DNA of 64,000 bases from Clostridium beijerinckii HUN142 (GCF_000621745.1 NZ_KK211335.1:607098-671097); one strand, 5' to 3'; shown: positions 16,947 to 25,460, numbered from the stretch's first letter. The notes: a model not told the origin generated them from the letters alone. Made by a program: numbers and translations.

Positions 16947-17072
16947 ATGAAAAATAGAATTTTAATGAGTATAGCAACATTAGCAACAATTATTGCTTCA
17001 ATAATGGCAACTTCAGCATGTTGGTATGGTCACTATCAGCCACAGGAACCAAAGTGCTTAAGAGAAGAGTAA
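16947..17072 (+). CDS. agrD: AgrD-type cyclic peptide precursor (locus 1)
   Basis: A 41-residue peptide with an exemplary site (AAGGAGGTGA, 6 bases before the ATG). It has an amphipathic/hydrophobic leader (ILMSIATLATIIASIMATSA), then CWYGHYQPQEPKCLREE. Aligning the tail with AgrD of Staphylococcus (ring of five, then a tail containing P-K-E-L) predicts the thiolactone ring Cys-Trp-Tyr-Gly-His and the recognition tail YQPQEPKCLREE with its acidic end. The ring boundary is inference. It follows agrB directly. Confidence 0.9.
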   Translation: MKNRILMSIATLATIIASIMATSACWYGHYQPQEPKCLREE

Positions 17073-17077
17073 TTTCG

Positions 17078-17107
17078 CAATAAGACCAATATATATTGGT
17101 CTTATTG
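17078..17107. repeat. Perfect 30-bp palindrome after agrD
   Basis: CAATAAGACCAAT (17078-17090), ATAT, then its exact reverse complement (17095-17107), five bases after the agrD stop. There is no T-run on either side, so it is an atypical terminator; it may end or stabilise the agrBD message, or be an operator for the diguanylate cyclase gene that starts 23 bases later. Confidence 0.75.
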
Positions 17108-17130
17108 TGACCTATTATGAGGTATATGAT

Positions 17131-18234
17131 ATGAGAAGAGGAAAAAATAATAAACAAAAACAAGTAAATGATATAGTATCTGTAGTGAAATTGTCTGTAC
17201 TTTTGCTTATAGGTATAATTTTATGTGAAAATTTTATTAAAAGTGATAGCAGGATAATATGGGTTCCAGAAGTATATTATACGTTGATATGTTTATTTAT
17301 ACCGTTAATGGTATCTGTTTTGATTTATTTAATATGGATTTTTTCGACTAAAAATAGATTTAATAAAAGATATGTAGACATTATCAATAAAATCGAAATA
17401 GCAATATTTATAATAGTGTTTTCGATAATTATATTTATATGTGGAGTAAATGAAAGCCAATATAAATTTTTGTATTTGTTTATAATAATAACAACAACGA
17501 TTCAATATGGAATGAAACAAGGTATTATAGTTTCCTGTATTTCATCTCTAATTATTTTAGCGATGGACTTATTTATGGAACCTAGTTTAATAGTAAATAC
17601 ATATTTTGAAAATGATTTAATCCTGGCAGGGGTATTTATTTTGACTGCATGGCCTTTGGGGTTCTATGTAAAGATAGAAGCAGAACATATTAAAAAGCTA
17701 GAAGAGCTAATAAATATTGATGGTCTTACTGAACTTTATAATCATAGATATTTCTGTGAGTCATTAGCAGAGAAAGTTAAGAATGGAGATAGGAATAACA
17801 GGCCTGTATCCATGATTTTTATAGATATAGATTATTTTAAGCAATATAATGATACCCATGGTCATCAAAAAGGTGATTACGTCCTTAGAAAAATGGGTGA
17901 AATTATTAAAAGTAACATAGGAGAAGAAGATATTGCAGCAAGATATGGGGGCGAAGAATTTGCGATAATACTGTCTGATACAAACGAGGAAGAAGCGATG
18001 CATACGGCAGAAAATTTAAGGAAGAAAATAGAGTGTACGCATTTTGATGGGGAAGAAAGTCAGCCTAAAGGGAAGGTGACAGTTTCAATAGGGGTATCAG
18101 TCTATCCAGATAAAGCGAGAAATGATATAGAATTAATAAAAAGTGCAGATGATGCGTTATATAGAGCAAAATTTTTCAATAAGAATAGAGTTGAAGCATA
18201 TACTTCAATTTTAGATGAAATTAAAAAAATATAG
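17131..18234 (+). CDS. Membrane-bound diguanylate cyclase (GGDEF)
   Basis: About 367 residues. The N-terminal half has about six membrane helices. The C-terminal GGDEF domain has the phosphate-binding YNHRYF region, FIDIDYFKQYNDTHGHQKGDYVL and the active signature RYGGEEFAI, so c-di-GMP synthesis is expected. Helices continue into DDALYRAKFFNKNRV. ATG 17131 has GAGG 8 bases upstream and is preferred to GTG 17107. The frame ends at a TAG right after an A7 run (18223-18229); shifting -1 there continues without a stop into the HD-GYP domain that follows. The intact protein was or is probably a GGDEF-HD-GYP fusion. Confidence 0.88.
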   Translation: MRRGKNNKQKQVNDIVSVVKLSVLLLIGIILCENFIKSDSRIIWVPEVYYTLICLFIPLMVSVLIYLIWIFSTKNRFNKRYVDIINKIEIAIFIIVFSIIIFICGVNESQYKFLYLFIIITTTIQYGMKQGIIVSCISSLIILAMDLFMEPSLIVNTYFENDLILAGVFILTAWPLGFYVKIEAEHIKKLEELINIDGLTELYNHRYFCESLAEKVKNGDRNNRPVSMIFIDIDYFKQYNDTHGHQKGDYVLRKMGEIIKSNIGEEDIAARYGGEEFAIILSDTNEEEAMHTAENLRKKIECTHFDGEESQPKGKVTVSIGVSVYPDKARNDIELIKSADDALYRAKFFNKNRVEAYTSILDEIKKI

Positions 18235-18272
18235 ATGAAAAAGATATTGAACTTGTCACTTCAATAAAAACC

Positions 18273-18839
18273 TTGATTAGTGTTATTAATGCTAAAGATA
18301 GGTATACTTATGGTCATGTAGAAAGAGTTGTAATGTATAGTGGAATGATTGCTGATAAACTCAAATTAAGCAAAAGGGAAAAAGAAATTTTAATTTATGG
18401 TGCCTATATGCATGATATTGGTAAGATTAACATTAATAAAGAAATATTAATGAAAAAAATGAGGCTAACAGATGAAGAATGGGAATTATTAAAGCAACAT
18501 CCTGCTAATGGAGTTGAAATTATAAAGTCTGTAGATTCGCTTAAAGATATCATACCTTTAATTATAAGTCATCATGAAAGGTATGATGGGAACGGATATC
18601 CTAATAAATTAAAAGGCAGAGAAATACCTTATTTAGCAAGAATTCTGACAGTTGTGGATAGTTTTGATGCAATGACATCAAATAGACCATATAATACTAG
18701 AAAAACTTATAAGGAAGCAGCAGAGGAACTTGAAAAATGCAGTGGAACACAATTTGATCCTGAAATCTCGGCGGCTTTCGTTGAAATAGTAAGAAAGAAT
18801 GAGGGAGAGTCTTTTATAGAAGGAGTAAGCGATACATGA
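18273..18839 (+). CDS. HD-GYP domain, probably the C-terminal part of the preceding cyclase
   Basis: A 188-residue HD-GYP phosphodiesterase domain: HDIGKINI (metal-binding HD), ISHHERYDGNGYPNKLKGREIPYLARIL (HH and the GYP motif) and VVDSFDAMTSNRPY. Such domains hydrolyse c-di-GMP. The only early start is a TTG with no ribosome site, 38 bases after the cyclase stop. The frame is open upstream to 18225 and reads KNIDEKDIELVTSIKT, a natural linker from the cyclase's LDEIKK. It is therefore probably not an independent gene but joined by -1 slippage at A7 or separated by a recent one-base deletion or sequencing error. Confidence 0.8.
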   Translation: MISVINAKDRYTYGHVERVVMYSGMIADKLKLSKREKEILIYGAYMHDIGKININKEILMKKMRLTDEEWELLKQHPANGVEIIKSVDSLKDIIPLIISHHERYDGNGYPNKLKGREIPYLARILTVVDSFDAMTSNRPYNTRKTYKEAAEELEKCSGTQFDPEISAAFVEIVRKNEGESFIEGVSDT

Positions 18840-18991
18840 TAAATACAAGTACAAATAAATTCTGAGTATTTATTTTAATTAAACTACATTTTACTATTCA
18901 TTATAGAAAATTAAGGTAGTAATTCACCTATTTGCTTTAAAAGAATAAGCTGTTTTTAGAAAGAAAGTTTATTAAATGGAGGCATTTTTAT

Positions 18992-19807
18992 ATGGGTTAC
19001 TATATTAAAGTAGAACCAGATGTGAAAGTTTATGTGGAGGATCTTAATGAAGAAGGAAGAAATACAATTGTATTCTTACATGGTTGGCCAGGAAGTCATA
19101 AATTATTTGAATACCAGTTTAATATACTTCCTAAAATGGGATATAGGTGTATTGGGATAGATCAGAGAGGCTTTGGTGAATCAGATAAGCCATATAGAGG
19201 GTATGACTATGATAGATTATCGGATGATGTTAGAAGAGTTGTGGAAGTGCTTAATTTAAAAAACTTTACATTGCTAGGTCATTCTACAGGTGGAGCAATC
19301 GCTATTAGATATATGTCAAAATATGATAATGACAAAGTTTCTAAATTAGTTCTTTGTGCAGCGGCAGCGCCAAGTCTTATTCAAAGATCTTATTTTCCTT
19401 ATGGGTTGCGGAAACAAGCTGTTATTGACATAATTAAAGGAACATATAATGATCGAGCTAAAATGCTTCAAAGTTTTGGAGAAATTTTTTTCTATAAGCA
19501 TATTACTGAGCCGTTCTCAAACCGGTTCTTTCAGCTTGGATTGCAGGCAGCTGGCTGGTCTACAGCAGAAATTGCCAATACTTGGCTAGGTGAGGAAAGT
19601 TTATTTTCTGATCTTGAAAAAATTAATGTTCCAACCTTGATACTCCATGGTATTCATGATCAAGTTTGTTTGTTTGGTTTGGGTGAAGCTCAGAAACAAA
19701 GCATTAAGAATTCAAAAATTGTGCCATTTACTGAAAGTGGGCATGGATTATTCTACGATGAAAAAGAAAAATTTAATGCAGAGCTAACAAAATTCATTGA
19801 ACAATAA
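18992..19807 (+). CDS. Alpha/beta hydrolase
   Basis: A 271-residue alpha/beta-hydrolase with the oxyanion-hole motif FLHGWPGSH, nucleophile Ser98 in GHSTGG, acid Asp223 in LHGIHDQVC and base His251 in TESGHGLF. The closest pattern is the non-heme haloperoxidase/esterase branch (IDQRGFGESDKP). No signal peptide, so cytosolic; the substrate is unknown. GGAGG precedes the ATG. It stands alone between regions without genes. Confidence 0.85.
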   Translation: MGYYIKVEPDVKVYVEDLNEEGRNTIVFLHGWPGSHKLFEYQFNILPKMGYRCIGIDQRGFGESDKPYRGYDYDRLSDDVRRVVEVLNLKNFTLLGHSTGGAIAIRYMSKYDNDKVSKLVLCAAAAPSLIQRSYFPYGLRKQAVIDIIKGTYNDRAKMLQSFGEIFFYKHITEPFSNRFFQLGLQAAGWSTAEIANTWLGEESLFSDLEKINVPTLILHGIHDQVCLFGLGEAQKQSIKNSKIVPFTESGHGLFYDEKEKFNAELTKFIEQ

Positions 19808-20110
19808 CATTTATGGGAGGGAAATGAATGTTATTAAATGATATCTTGATTTTAACTAGAAGATAGGAATATGATATAGGAAAATATATTTCTTTATAAG
19901 GTTACAAATTCTGAATAATATATATTGTTTAGAATAGTACCTTATGTTTTCTTTTAAGATGATTAATATAAAATAAGTAAACTTGACTAATTCGTATTTT
20001 ACTGGTAAGTTAAATAAATGGTTGCTAAATTAATCTGTATATAATAAATATATCCATATGTAACGGGAAAAGCAGAAAAATTAATTATAATCTAGGAAGG
20101 GTGATATGCT
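19808..20110 (+). other. Intergenic region upstream of the signal peptidase gene
   Basis: A+T-rich stretch of about 300 bases. Just after the hydrolase there is a GGGAGGG site followed by a 12-codon frame, too short to support. I see no terminator hairpin and no convincing promoter pair. Confidence 0.35.
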
Positions 20111-20653
20111 TTGGAAGAAAGTATTAAAATAGAAGAAAAAGGTAAGAAGAAAAGTAATTTTTTTAAAGATTGGATAATACCAATATTTTGTGCTTTAGTA
20201 ATAGCGTTTTTATTAAGACAATTTGTATTTTTTAATGTATATGTGCCAACAGGATCGATGATACCAACTATAAATTTAAATGATAAAATCTTAGTAACAA
20301 GAATACATAACTTTGATAATCTAAAAAGAGGAAACGTAATTGTATTTTACTCAGATGAACTTAAAGAAACTTTAGTAAAGAGATTAATAGGTTTACCAGG
20401 CGATAAGATAGACATAAAAAATGGTGCGGTATTTGTAAATGGAGAAAAGTTAGAAGAAGATTATGTGAAAAATAAGGATGATTATAATGGATCCTTTGAA
20501 GTACCACAAGGAAAGTATTTTTTCTTAGGAGATAATAGACCTGTATCATTAGATGCAAGGTATTGGAAAGAACACTATATAGATAGCTCTAAAATAGAAG
20601 GAAAGGCTCAATTTATATTTTATCCTTTTAAAGACTTTGGGATGTTAAAATAA
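20111..20653 (+). CDS. lepB: Type I signal peptidase
   Basis: A 180-residue membrane-anchored signal peptidase. One N-terminal helix (about 21-40) is followed by box B VPTGSMIPTI with nucleophile Ser49, box D VKRLIGLPGDKI with general base Lys90, and box E FLGDNRPVSLDARYW. It cleaves Sec signal peptides on the outer face of the membrane; several substrates are encoded in this window. The start is TTG 20111 with AGGAAGGG upstream; the ATG five bases earlier is out of frame. Clostridia often have several SipS-like copies. Confidence 0.92.
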   Translation: MEESIKIEEKGKKKSNFFKDWIIPIFCALVIAFLLRQFVFFNVYVPTGSMIPTINLNDKILVTRIHNFDNLKRGNVIVFYSDELKETLVKRLIGLPGDKIDIKNGAVFVNGEKLEEDYVKNKDDYNGSFEVPQGKYFFLGDNRPVSLDARYWKEHYIDSSKIEGKAQFIFYPFKDFGMLK

Positions 20654-20657
20654 TGTA

Positions 20658-20685
20658 ATTAAACCACTCGAGAGAGTGGTTTAAT
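20658..20685. terminator. Bidirectional terminator between lepB and a secreted-protein gene
   Basis: ATTAAACCACTC (20658-20669), loop GAGA, and the exact complement (20674-20685). It overlaps the stop of the convergent gene and serves both directions. Confidence 0.85.
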
Positions 20686-21007
20686 TTATGCTTATAAAAT
20701 TAGCAGCTATTTCTCCGGAGCCAATTACTGATACTATATCACCTTTCACCATAGGGCCTAAGTTGATTGTTTCATTAACTGTATCGAACCTCTTGAAAAA
20801 TTTTATATCTCCATCAGGATCTATAATAATTAAACTTGTAATGTTATTAGGGGTTATAAGTTTTGCAGTGTAATTCTCTTTGCTACTTTCAGAAATTTTA
20901 TATATGCCTTGATTATAAGTATTTGCTATTGGAATTGTCGCATTAGCAGTGGTTATAGGAAAGATGAAAAATATTAAAATAGTTGCTAAGAAGTTTTTGG
21001 TTTTCAT
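20681..21007 (-). CDS. Small secreted protein of unknown function
   Basis: 108 residues. The first 23 (MKTKNFLATILIFFIFPITTANA) are a classical Sec signal peptide with an A-N-A cleavage site; the mature part of about 85 residues is likely all-beta (TAKLITPNNITSLIIIDPDGDIKFF...GDIVSVIGSGEIAANFI). I do not recognise a family. GCGAGG precedes the ATG. A separate hairpin sits in its leader at 21046-21072. Confidence 0.65.
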   Translation of the reverse strand: MKTKNFLATILIFFIFPITTANATIPIANTYNQGIYKISESSKENYTAKLITPNNITSLIIIDPDGDIKFFKRFDTVNETINLGPMVKGDIVSVIGSGEIAANFISIN

Positions 21008-21045
21008 AATTTATACCTCGCTTTAGTATTGTTAGAATTTTTTAA

Positions 21046-21072
21046 ACGCAGCCAATAAAATAATGGCTGCGT
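21046..21072. other. Hairpin in the leader of the secreted-protein gene
   Basis: ACGCAGCCA (21046-21054) pairs with TGGCTGCGT (21064-21072). GC-richer than its surroundings. On the plus strand CTTTTATT follows it; on the minus strand it lies about 38 bases before the ATG and could be a leader attenuator. Confidence 0.5.
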
Positions 21073-21190
21073 CTTTTATTAAGTTAATTAGAGGAATAGA
21101 GATTAATGCATTAAATATATTCTGCAAAATCATTATCTATTATACTTAAATATCAAATTTATAAAAAGATAATAAAAATAATAGAATATT

Positions 21191-21308
21191 TTGTCGGATT
21201 ATGTTATTATATAAGTGTACAAAAAAGTATGTTTCAAATTATATAAAACCTTAATAATCTCATAATCTCTTATAAATATAGGTGCAGTCAATTTAGACTG
21301 CACCTTTT
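21191..21308 (+). ncRNA. Candidate small RNA unit with terminator
   Basis: TTGTCGGATTATGTTATTAT begins at 21191 and closely resembles the motifs at 12935 and 31582. About 90 bases later a GC-rich hairpin (GGTGCAGTC 21281-21289, GACTGCACC 21296-21304) followed by TTTT ends the unit. No protein-coding frame with a ribosome site lies inside, and no upstream plus-strand gene needs this terminator, since its neighbour upstream runs the other way. A short untranslated RNA is the plainest reading. Confidence 0.5.
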
Positions 21309-21454
21309 GTTATGCTCCATTAATATAAATTAAGAGTATAATTCATATATGATTTATTAAAAATTATTTATATGATATTAATATAAGAAAAAGTGGCTTT
21401 TAAGGAGGCTATTTCATAATATGTGTTATAAAATAATATAGAAGGATGCATATA

Positions 21455-21916
21455 ATGTTAAAATCAATTTTAAAGCCAATGGAGAAAATTCTCGTTAGTA
21501 GGTTTGCCAAGTCGGGAGTGAAAGATGATCTATCAAAACATCCAGATTATATTTCAAAAGCACGAGAAATTTGGGATATGATTGATGAGGATTTTGGAAT
21601 TTCAAATACGATAGAAAATATGTTGAAATTAAAAATAGATAAGTTTGATAATACTTTAATATCTAGATTTCCTGAATTAACAAAAGAGGATATTGAGGAA
21701 TTAAAGCAAAGTATACTCGGAAATTTAAATCCAAGCAAAAATTTTGCATTAGGTAATGCAAATGTAATTAAAGAATTAAGCGATATTAATTCTAAGTTAC
21801 AAGAGGAAAATGAAAAATTAAAAAGTGAATTAATGCAATTTGAATCATTATTTACTTCAACTAGTGATTCGAAATTAAGTAAGATAGAAACAATCACTAA
21901 TAAAGATGAAAAATAA
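21455..21916 (+). CDS. Hypothetical coiled-coil protein
   Basis: 153 residues, cytosolic and highly charged. The first 90 residues form a helical domain (DDLSKHPDYISKAREIWDMIDEDFG...), and residues 100-135 (VIKELSDINSKLQEENEKLKSEL) have heptad spacing typical of a coiled coil. I do not recognise a family. ATG 21455 is preferred over 21446 because AAGGA lies 8 bases before it. A hairpin at 21933-21960 follows the stop. Confidence 0.6.
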   Translation: MLKSILKPMEKILVSRFAKSGVKDDLSKHPDYISKAREIWDMIDEDFGISNTIENMLKLKIDKFDNTLISRFPELTKEDIEELKQSILGNLNPSKNFALGNANVIKELSDINSKLQEENEKLKSELMQFESLFTSTSDSKLSKIETITNKDEK

Positions 21917-21932
21917 TAAATTTATAACTTAA

Positions 21933-21960
21933 TTAAGAGTAGCCGTTTGGTTACTCTTAA
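21933..21960 (+). terminator. Hairpin after the coiled-coil gene
   Basis: TTAAGAGTAGCC (21933-21944), loop GTTT, GGTTACTCTTAA (21949-21960): twelve pairs including one G-U. No long T-run follows, so termination would be imperfect. Confidence 0.55.
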
Positions 21961-22159
21961 TATCATGTAGGATATCACAAATTTATCTATGTTATTTTAG
22001 TGGAGACAAGTGTAAAAAACTATTTTTTATTAGATATATTCAGATAGTAAGTCTAAAATTAAAACTCTAGCAAGCCAAGTTCCCAATTAAGGCTGGAATG
22101 TATAAACCTAATTTCAAAATGTATACAATAAATAATTATATAAATAATTTCAATTCTAT

Positions 22160-23206
22160 TTATTGTTTATATTCACTGTAAGGCATTTCTATTACAAACC
22201 CGGTTTCATTAAATTTATATTTTGTATCACTAAGAGGTGGGCGATTATAAATTAAATTCAATCCAACCTTATAAAGAGCTTCTGCCATAGCAGAAGGATC
22301 TTGAGTAACAGTACCGAGCATAGAACCTTTCTTAATTAATTCCCTAGCTTCTGGTATTGCGTTGGCCCCAATAACTGGTATTGATTTGCTGCCTAGGTTG
22401 TAACCATATTTTTGCAAGGCATTAATGGCTCCTATAGCTAAGGTATCGTTAGTTGCAATTATAGCTTCAATTTTATCACCGTACTTTAGAAACGTTGATT
22501 CCATAATCATTTGGGCAGCTTCTTTAGTTCCTTCTGAAGATATTCTGGAAAGCTCTTCTGTTTTTATTCCAGCCTCATTAATTGTTAATATAGAATACTT
22601 CGCTCTTGCAGTAGTTAAGGTGTTATTGCTTTTATCTGTTATCATAATGTATTGAAGGATATTATCTTTATTTTTATCCAGAGCTGTTTTACTATTGTTC
22701 CATGCATTAACAATTAAATTTCCTTGCAGAATTCCAGATTGTTCAGCTGCTGTTGCTATTACAAGAGCTCTAGGATAGGATTGGATTGAAGTTGTTACAA
22801 ATGGTACTACATTAAATAAAATTACAGGAATATTTTTCTGTTTTACTTTATTGATAAATGAGTCTATGTTATTGGCATCCAAGTCAACTAAGTTTGCCAA
22901 TAAAAGATCAAAATCAGTTGAAAGTGTTGAATTTATAAGCTCATTTTGTATATCTTTATTATTCTTTCCGTCAAGAAATATAAATTCCAGATTGTTAGCG
23001 TTTTCTTTTTGAATTCTTTCTAAATTATCACGAACTAAAGAAATGTAAGCGTCATTAAATGAAGAGATAAGTACGACTATTTTTACGCTTTTTTCTGGTT
23101 TAATTGATGCGTTTGCATATATATTATTTTTAACTATATTTAACGACGTAACGATAAATAATGTTAAGGTAATAGTAAAAAACATTATTTTTTTTAATAC
23201 CTTCAT
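22160..23206 (-). CDS. Secreted sugar-binding protein (periplasmic-binding-protein-like)
   Basis: 348 residues with an N-terminal signal segment (about 8-32) and a type I periplasmic binding fold: IVVLISSFNDAYISLVRDNLERI, DLLLANLVDLD, PVILFNVVPF, GILQGNLIV, IEAIIATNDTLAIGAINALQKYG and IPVIGANAIPEARELIKKGSMLGTVTQDP. This pattern fits galactose/ribose-binding proteins of the MglB/RbsB group. There is no lipobox cysteine and no ABC ATPase or permease nearby. It may feed a chemoreceptor or sensor kinase, or a transporter elsewhere. GGAGG precedes the ATG. Confidence 0.8.
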   Translation of the reverse strand: MKVLKKIMFFTITLTLFIVTSLNIVKNNIYANASIKPEKSVKIVVLISSFNDAYISLVRDNLERIQKENANNLEFIFLDGKNNKDIQNELINSTLSTDFDLLLANLVDLDANNIDSFINKVKQKNIPVILFNVVPFVTTSIQSYPRALVIATAAEQSGILQGNLIVNAWNNSKTALDKNKDNILQYIMITDKSNNTLTTARAKYSILTINEAGIKTEELSRISSEGTKEAAQMIMESTFLKYGDKIEAIIATNDTLAIGAINALQKYGYNLGSKSIPVIGANAIPEARELIKKGSMLGTVTQDPSAMAEALYKVGLNLIYNRPPLSDTKYKFNETGFVIEMPYSEYKQ

Positions 23207-23332
23207 TTCAATCCTCCGAGTTATTAATATAATTTTAGGTTGTCTTTTAGCAACAAAAATATTCGTTATTTTCTTAATACAATTTATTAGGTGTGATTTG
23301 GAGGGAGTTTAGATTAATATGCCAAGTGCTTT

Positions 23333-23548
23333 TTACTTACTAAAAGAATTTTTGCTTTCTATAAAGTATAAAAAAATTTCAATAGAATCTAAATTTAATT
23401 CCTTCGACAATTTCAAAATAAAATTAATATTAGGATTACAAAGAGAAGGATGCCTTTCTAATTTAGATAGATAACTTTTGCTGATTCCCAATTTTTTTGC
23501 TAATTTCGACTGAGTTAAATTTAATTCTCTTCTTTTTCTCTTTAACAT
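23333..23548 (-). CDS. XRE family helix-turn-helix regulator
   Basis: About 71 residues, essentially one Cro/CI-type helix-turn-helix: RELNLTQSKLAKKLGISKSYLSKLERHPSLCNPNINFILKLSKELNL. No other domain. ATG 23548 has GAGGTG 6 bases upstream; a GTG nine bases earlier overlaps the ribosome site and is less likely. The gene is divergent from the Spo0E-like peptide gene and 126 bases from the sugar-binding protein gene start, so either could be its target. Confidence 0.8.
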   Translation of the reverse strand: MLKRKRRELNLTQSKLAKKLGISKSYLSKLERHPSLCNPNINFILKLSKELNLDSIEIFLYFIESKNSFSK

Positions 23549-23683
23549 ACTTGTCACCTCATTCTATTACTTGCAAAGAACGTCGAAAGTTTCCTGGTAG
23601 TAAACAATATTTGTTATATAATGTAATTGTTAATGGGATTAAATACAATATATAGCTAAAAAGTATTTTGTTGGAGGTGGGGT

Positions 23684-23842
23684 ATGGATAAAAAGAAAGA
23701 AATTGAAGAATTAAGGGATAAATTAAATAAAACAATTACTGAAAAAATGGACTATAATAAAATTTTGAAGTTAAGTCAGGAGTTGGACATATATATAGTT
23801 GAAGTAATGAAAGCAGATTCAGAAAGTATGGGAAAAGAGTAA
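23684..23842 (+). CDS. Spo0E-like aspartyl-phosphate phosphatase
   Basis: A 52-residue peptide with a strong site (GGAGGTGGGG) before ATG 23684. It contains the family signature SQELDIYIVEVMK (residues 31-43) after a charged helix (KKKEIEELRDKLNKTI). Spo0E-like proteins are two-helix phosphatases that remove phosphate from Spo0A or related regulators and delay sporulation. It stands alone between a divergent XRE gene and a CorC-type gene. Confidence 0.88.
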   Translation: MDKKKEIEELRDKLNKTITEKMDYNKILKLSQELDIYIVEVMKADSESMGKE

Positions 23843-24091
23843 ATAGAAATTAATTCAAGTGGACAAACTTGGTAAAAAGTATTCCTCGTAAGTGTGAATG
23901 AGTGGATTTTATTTCTGCAAAAAAATAGTAGGGTTTAATTAATTGGAGAATGGAGAATATAAAATAAAATGAATGATTAACTGTTTATGCCCTAACTTAT
24001 TAAATAATATATGTTATAATGTTAATTAGTATTTAAAATAGTATTATATAGTAGCATGCATACAATAACTTAGGAGGGAAACTATCAATAT

Positions 24092-25384
24092 ATGATTATA
24101 ATATTAAATGTTATTATTGTAATTTTGCTTGTATTTATGAATGGCTTTTTTGTAGCAACAGAATTTGCAATGGTAAAGGTAAGAAAATCAAGGATAGAAA
24201 CATTAGCGATAGATGGAAATAAAAATGCAAAGCATACATTAAAAGTTGTTAAGGATTTAAATTCGTATTTATCTGCATGTCAATTAGGAATAACATTAGC
24301 CTCATTAGGACTTGGTTGGGTTGGAGAGCCTGCATTCGCGGAAATGTTAAGACCGTTAATAAATTTATTTAATTTGCCGGAAATAACGTTGCATTCAATT
24401 TCAGTGGTTTTAGGATTTTCAATTATAACTGGACTTCATATTGTACTTGGTGAATTGGCGCCTAAATCATTAGCGATTATAAATACTGAAAATATAGCTA
24501 TGTATACCGCTTTACCGCTTATAGCTTTTTATAGATTAACTTATCCGATAATGTGGACCTTTAATCATAGTACTAATTTAGTTTTAAAGATATTTGGGAT
24601 TTCACAAATGGATGAGCAAGAAGCAGCTCATACAGATGAGGAAATAAAGCTTTTAGTTGAAGATAGTTATAAACATGGGTTAATAGATCAAACAGAATTA
24701 ACTTTTGTGGATAATATATTCGATTTTTCAGAGAAAACAGTAAGAGATATCATGATACCGCGTACTGATATGGCATGTATTTTCATTGAAGATACTTTTG
24801 AAGAAATTATAAATTATGCTTTAGAAGAGCAATTAACTAGATATCCTATATGTAAAGATAGTAAAGATAATGTAATTGGATTTATACATATCAAGGATTT
24901 ATATAAACTTAAATTTGAAGGCAATGAAAACATAGAAGGAATTATTAGAGAAATTAAATTTGTTCCTGAATCATTATCAATCGGGGAGTTATTTAAAACT
25001 TTTAAAAAGGAAAAAGCACAAATGGCAATAATTATAGATGAATTTGGTGGTACAGCAGGACTTGTAACAACCGAAGATATTTTAGAAGAAATTGTTGGTG
25101 AAATTCAAGATGAATTTGATGATGATGGTGAAGAGGAAATAAGAGAAACTGATAATGGTAGTTATGTTGTTGACGGCAAGGTTCTAATTGGAGATATAAA
25201 TGAACTTTTAGATACTAATATTGAAGCTGAAAACATTGATACAATTGGCGGGTGGATTTACTCTCAATTGAAGTCATACCCAAAACCTAAAGAAAAGATA
25301 AATTATGACAAGTATGAATTTATAATTTTAAAATGTGATAGAAAAAGAATAAATCAAGTATTAATTAAAACCTTAAATGAATGA
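24092..25384 (+). CDS. HlyC/CorC (CNNM) family membrane protein
   Basis: 430 residues: N-terminal DUF21/CNNM membrane domain with about four helices (MNGFFVATEFAMVKVRKSRIE, LGLGWVGEPAFAEM, GELAPKSLAI), a CBS domain pair (about 205-330, with VRDIMIPRTDMACI) and a C-terminal CorC_HlyC domain (EIRETDNGSYVVDGKVLIGDINELLDTNI). Members act in magnesium/cobalt efflux or sodium-magnesium exchange; the 'hemolysin' label is historical. AGGAGGG lies 13 bases before the ATG, rather far. Confidence 0.88.
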   Translation: MIIILNVIIVILLVFMNGFFVATEFAMVKVRKSRIETLAIDGNKNAKHTLKVVKDLNSYLSACQLGITLASLGLGWVGEPAFAEMLRPLINLFNLPEITLHSISVVLGFSIITGLHIVLGELAPKSLAIINTENIAMYTALPLIAFYRLTYPIMWTFNHSTNLVLKIFGISQMDEQEAAHTDEEIKLLVEDSYKHGLIDQTELTFVDNIFDFSEKTVRDIMIPRTDMACIFIEDTFEEIINYALEEQLTRYPICKDSKDNVIGFIHIKDLYKLKFEGNENIEGIIREIKFVPESLSIGELFKTFKKEKAQMAIIIDEFGGTAGLVTTEDILEEIVGEIQDEFDDDGEEEIRETDNGSYVVDGKVLIGDINELLDTNIEAENIDTIGGWIYSQLKSYPKPKEKINYDKYEFIILKCDRKRINQVLIKTLNE

Positions 25385-25387
25385 TTT

Positions 25388-25438
25388 AAAACAGTGCTTT
25401 TAGATATTGCTACATATCTGAGGTGCTGTTTTTTTTAT
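25388..25438 (+). terminator. Terminator of the CorC-type gene
   Basis: AACAGTGC and ATAT arms pair across the loop with ATAT and GCTGTT, followed by TTTTTTTT. Its T-run is the beginning of the dispersed repeat block at 25431-25460. Confidence 0.75.
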
Positions 25439-25460
25439 TCTTTAGGAATTCATATTCCAA
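25431..25460. repeat. Dispersed repeat, block 1 (copy A)
   Basis: A 30-base block, TTTTTTATTCTTTAGGAATT onward, found again at 63544-63573 with a single difference (C/T). Both copies begin within the T-run of a terminator. Confidence 0.8.

Noticed and set aside
19827..19866. 12-codon frame behind a GGGAGGG site after the alpha/beta hydrolase
   Set aside because: Too short to support; no conserved feature.
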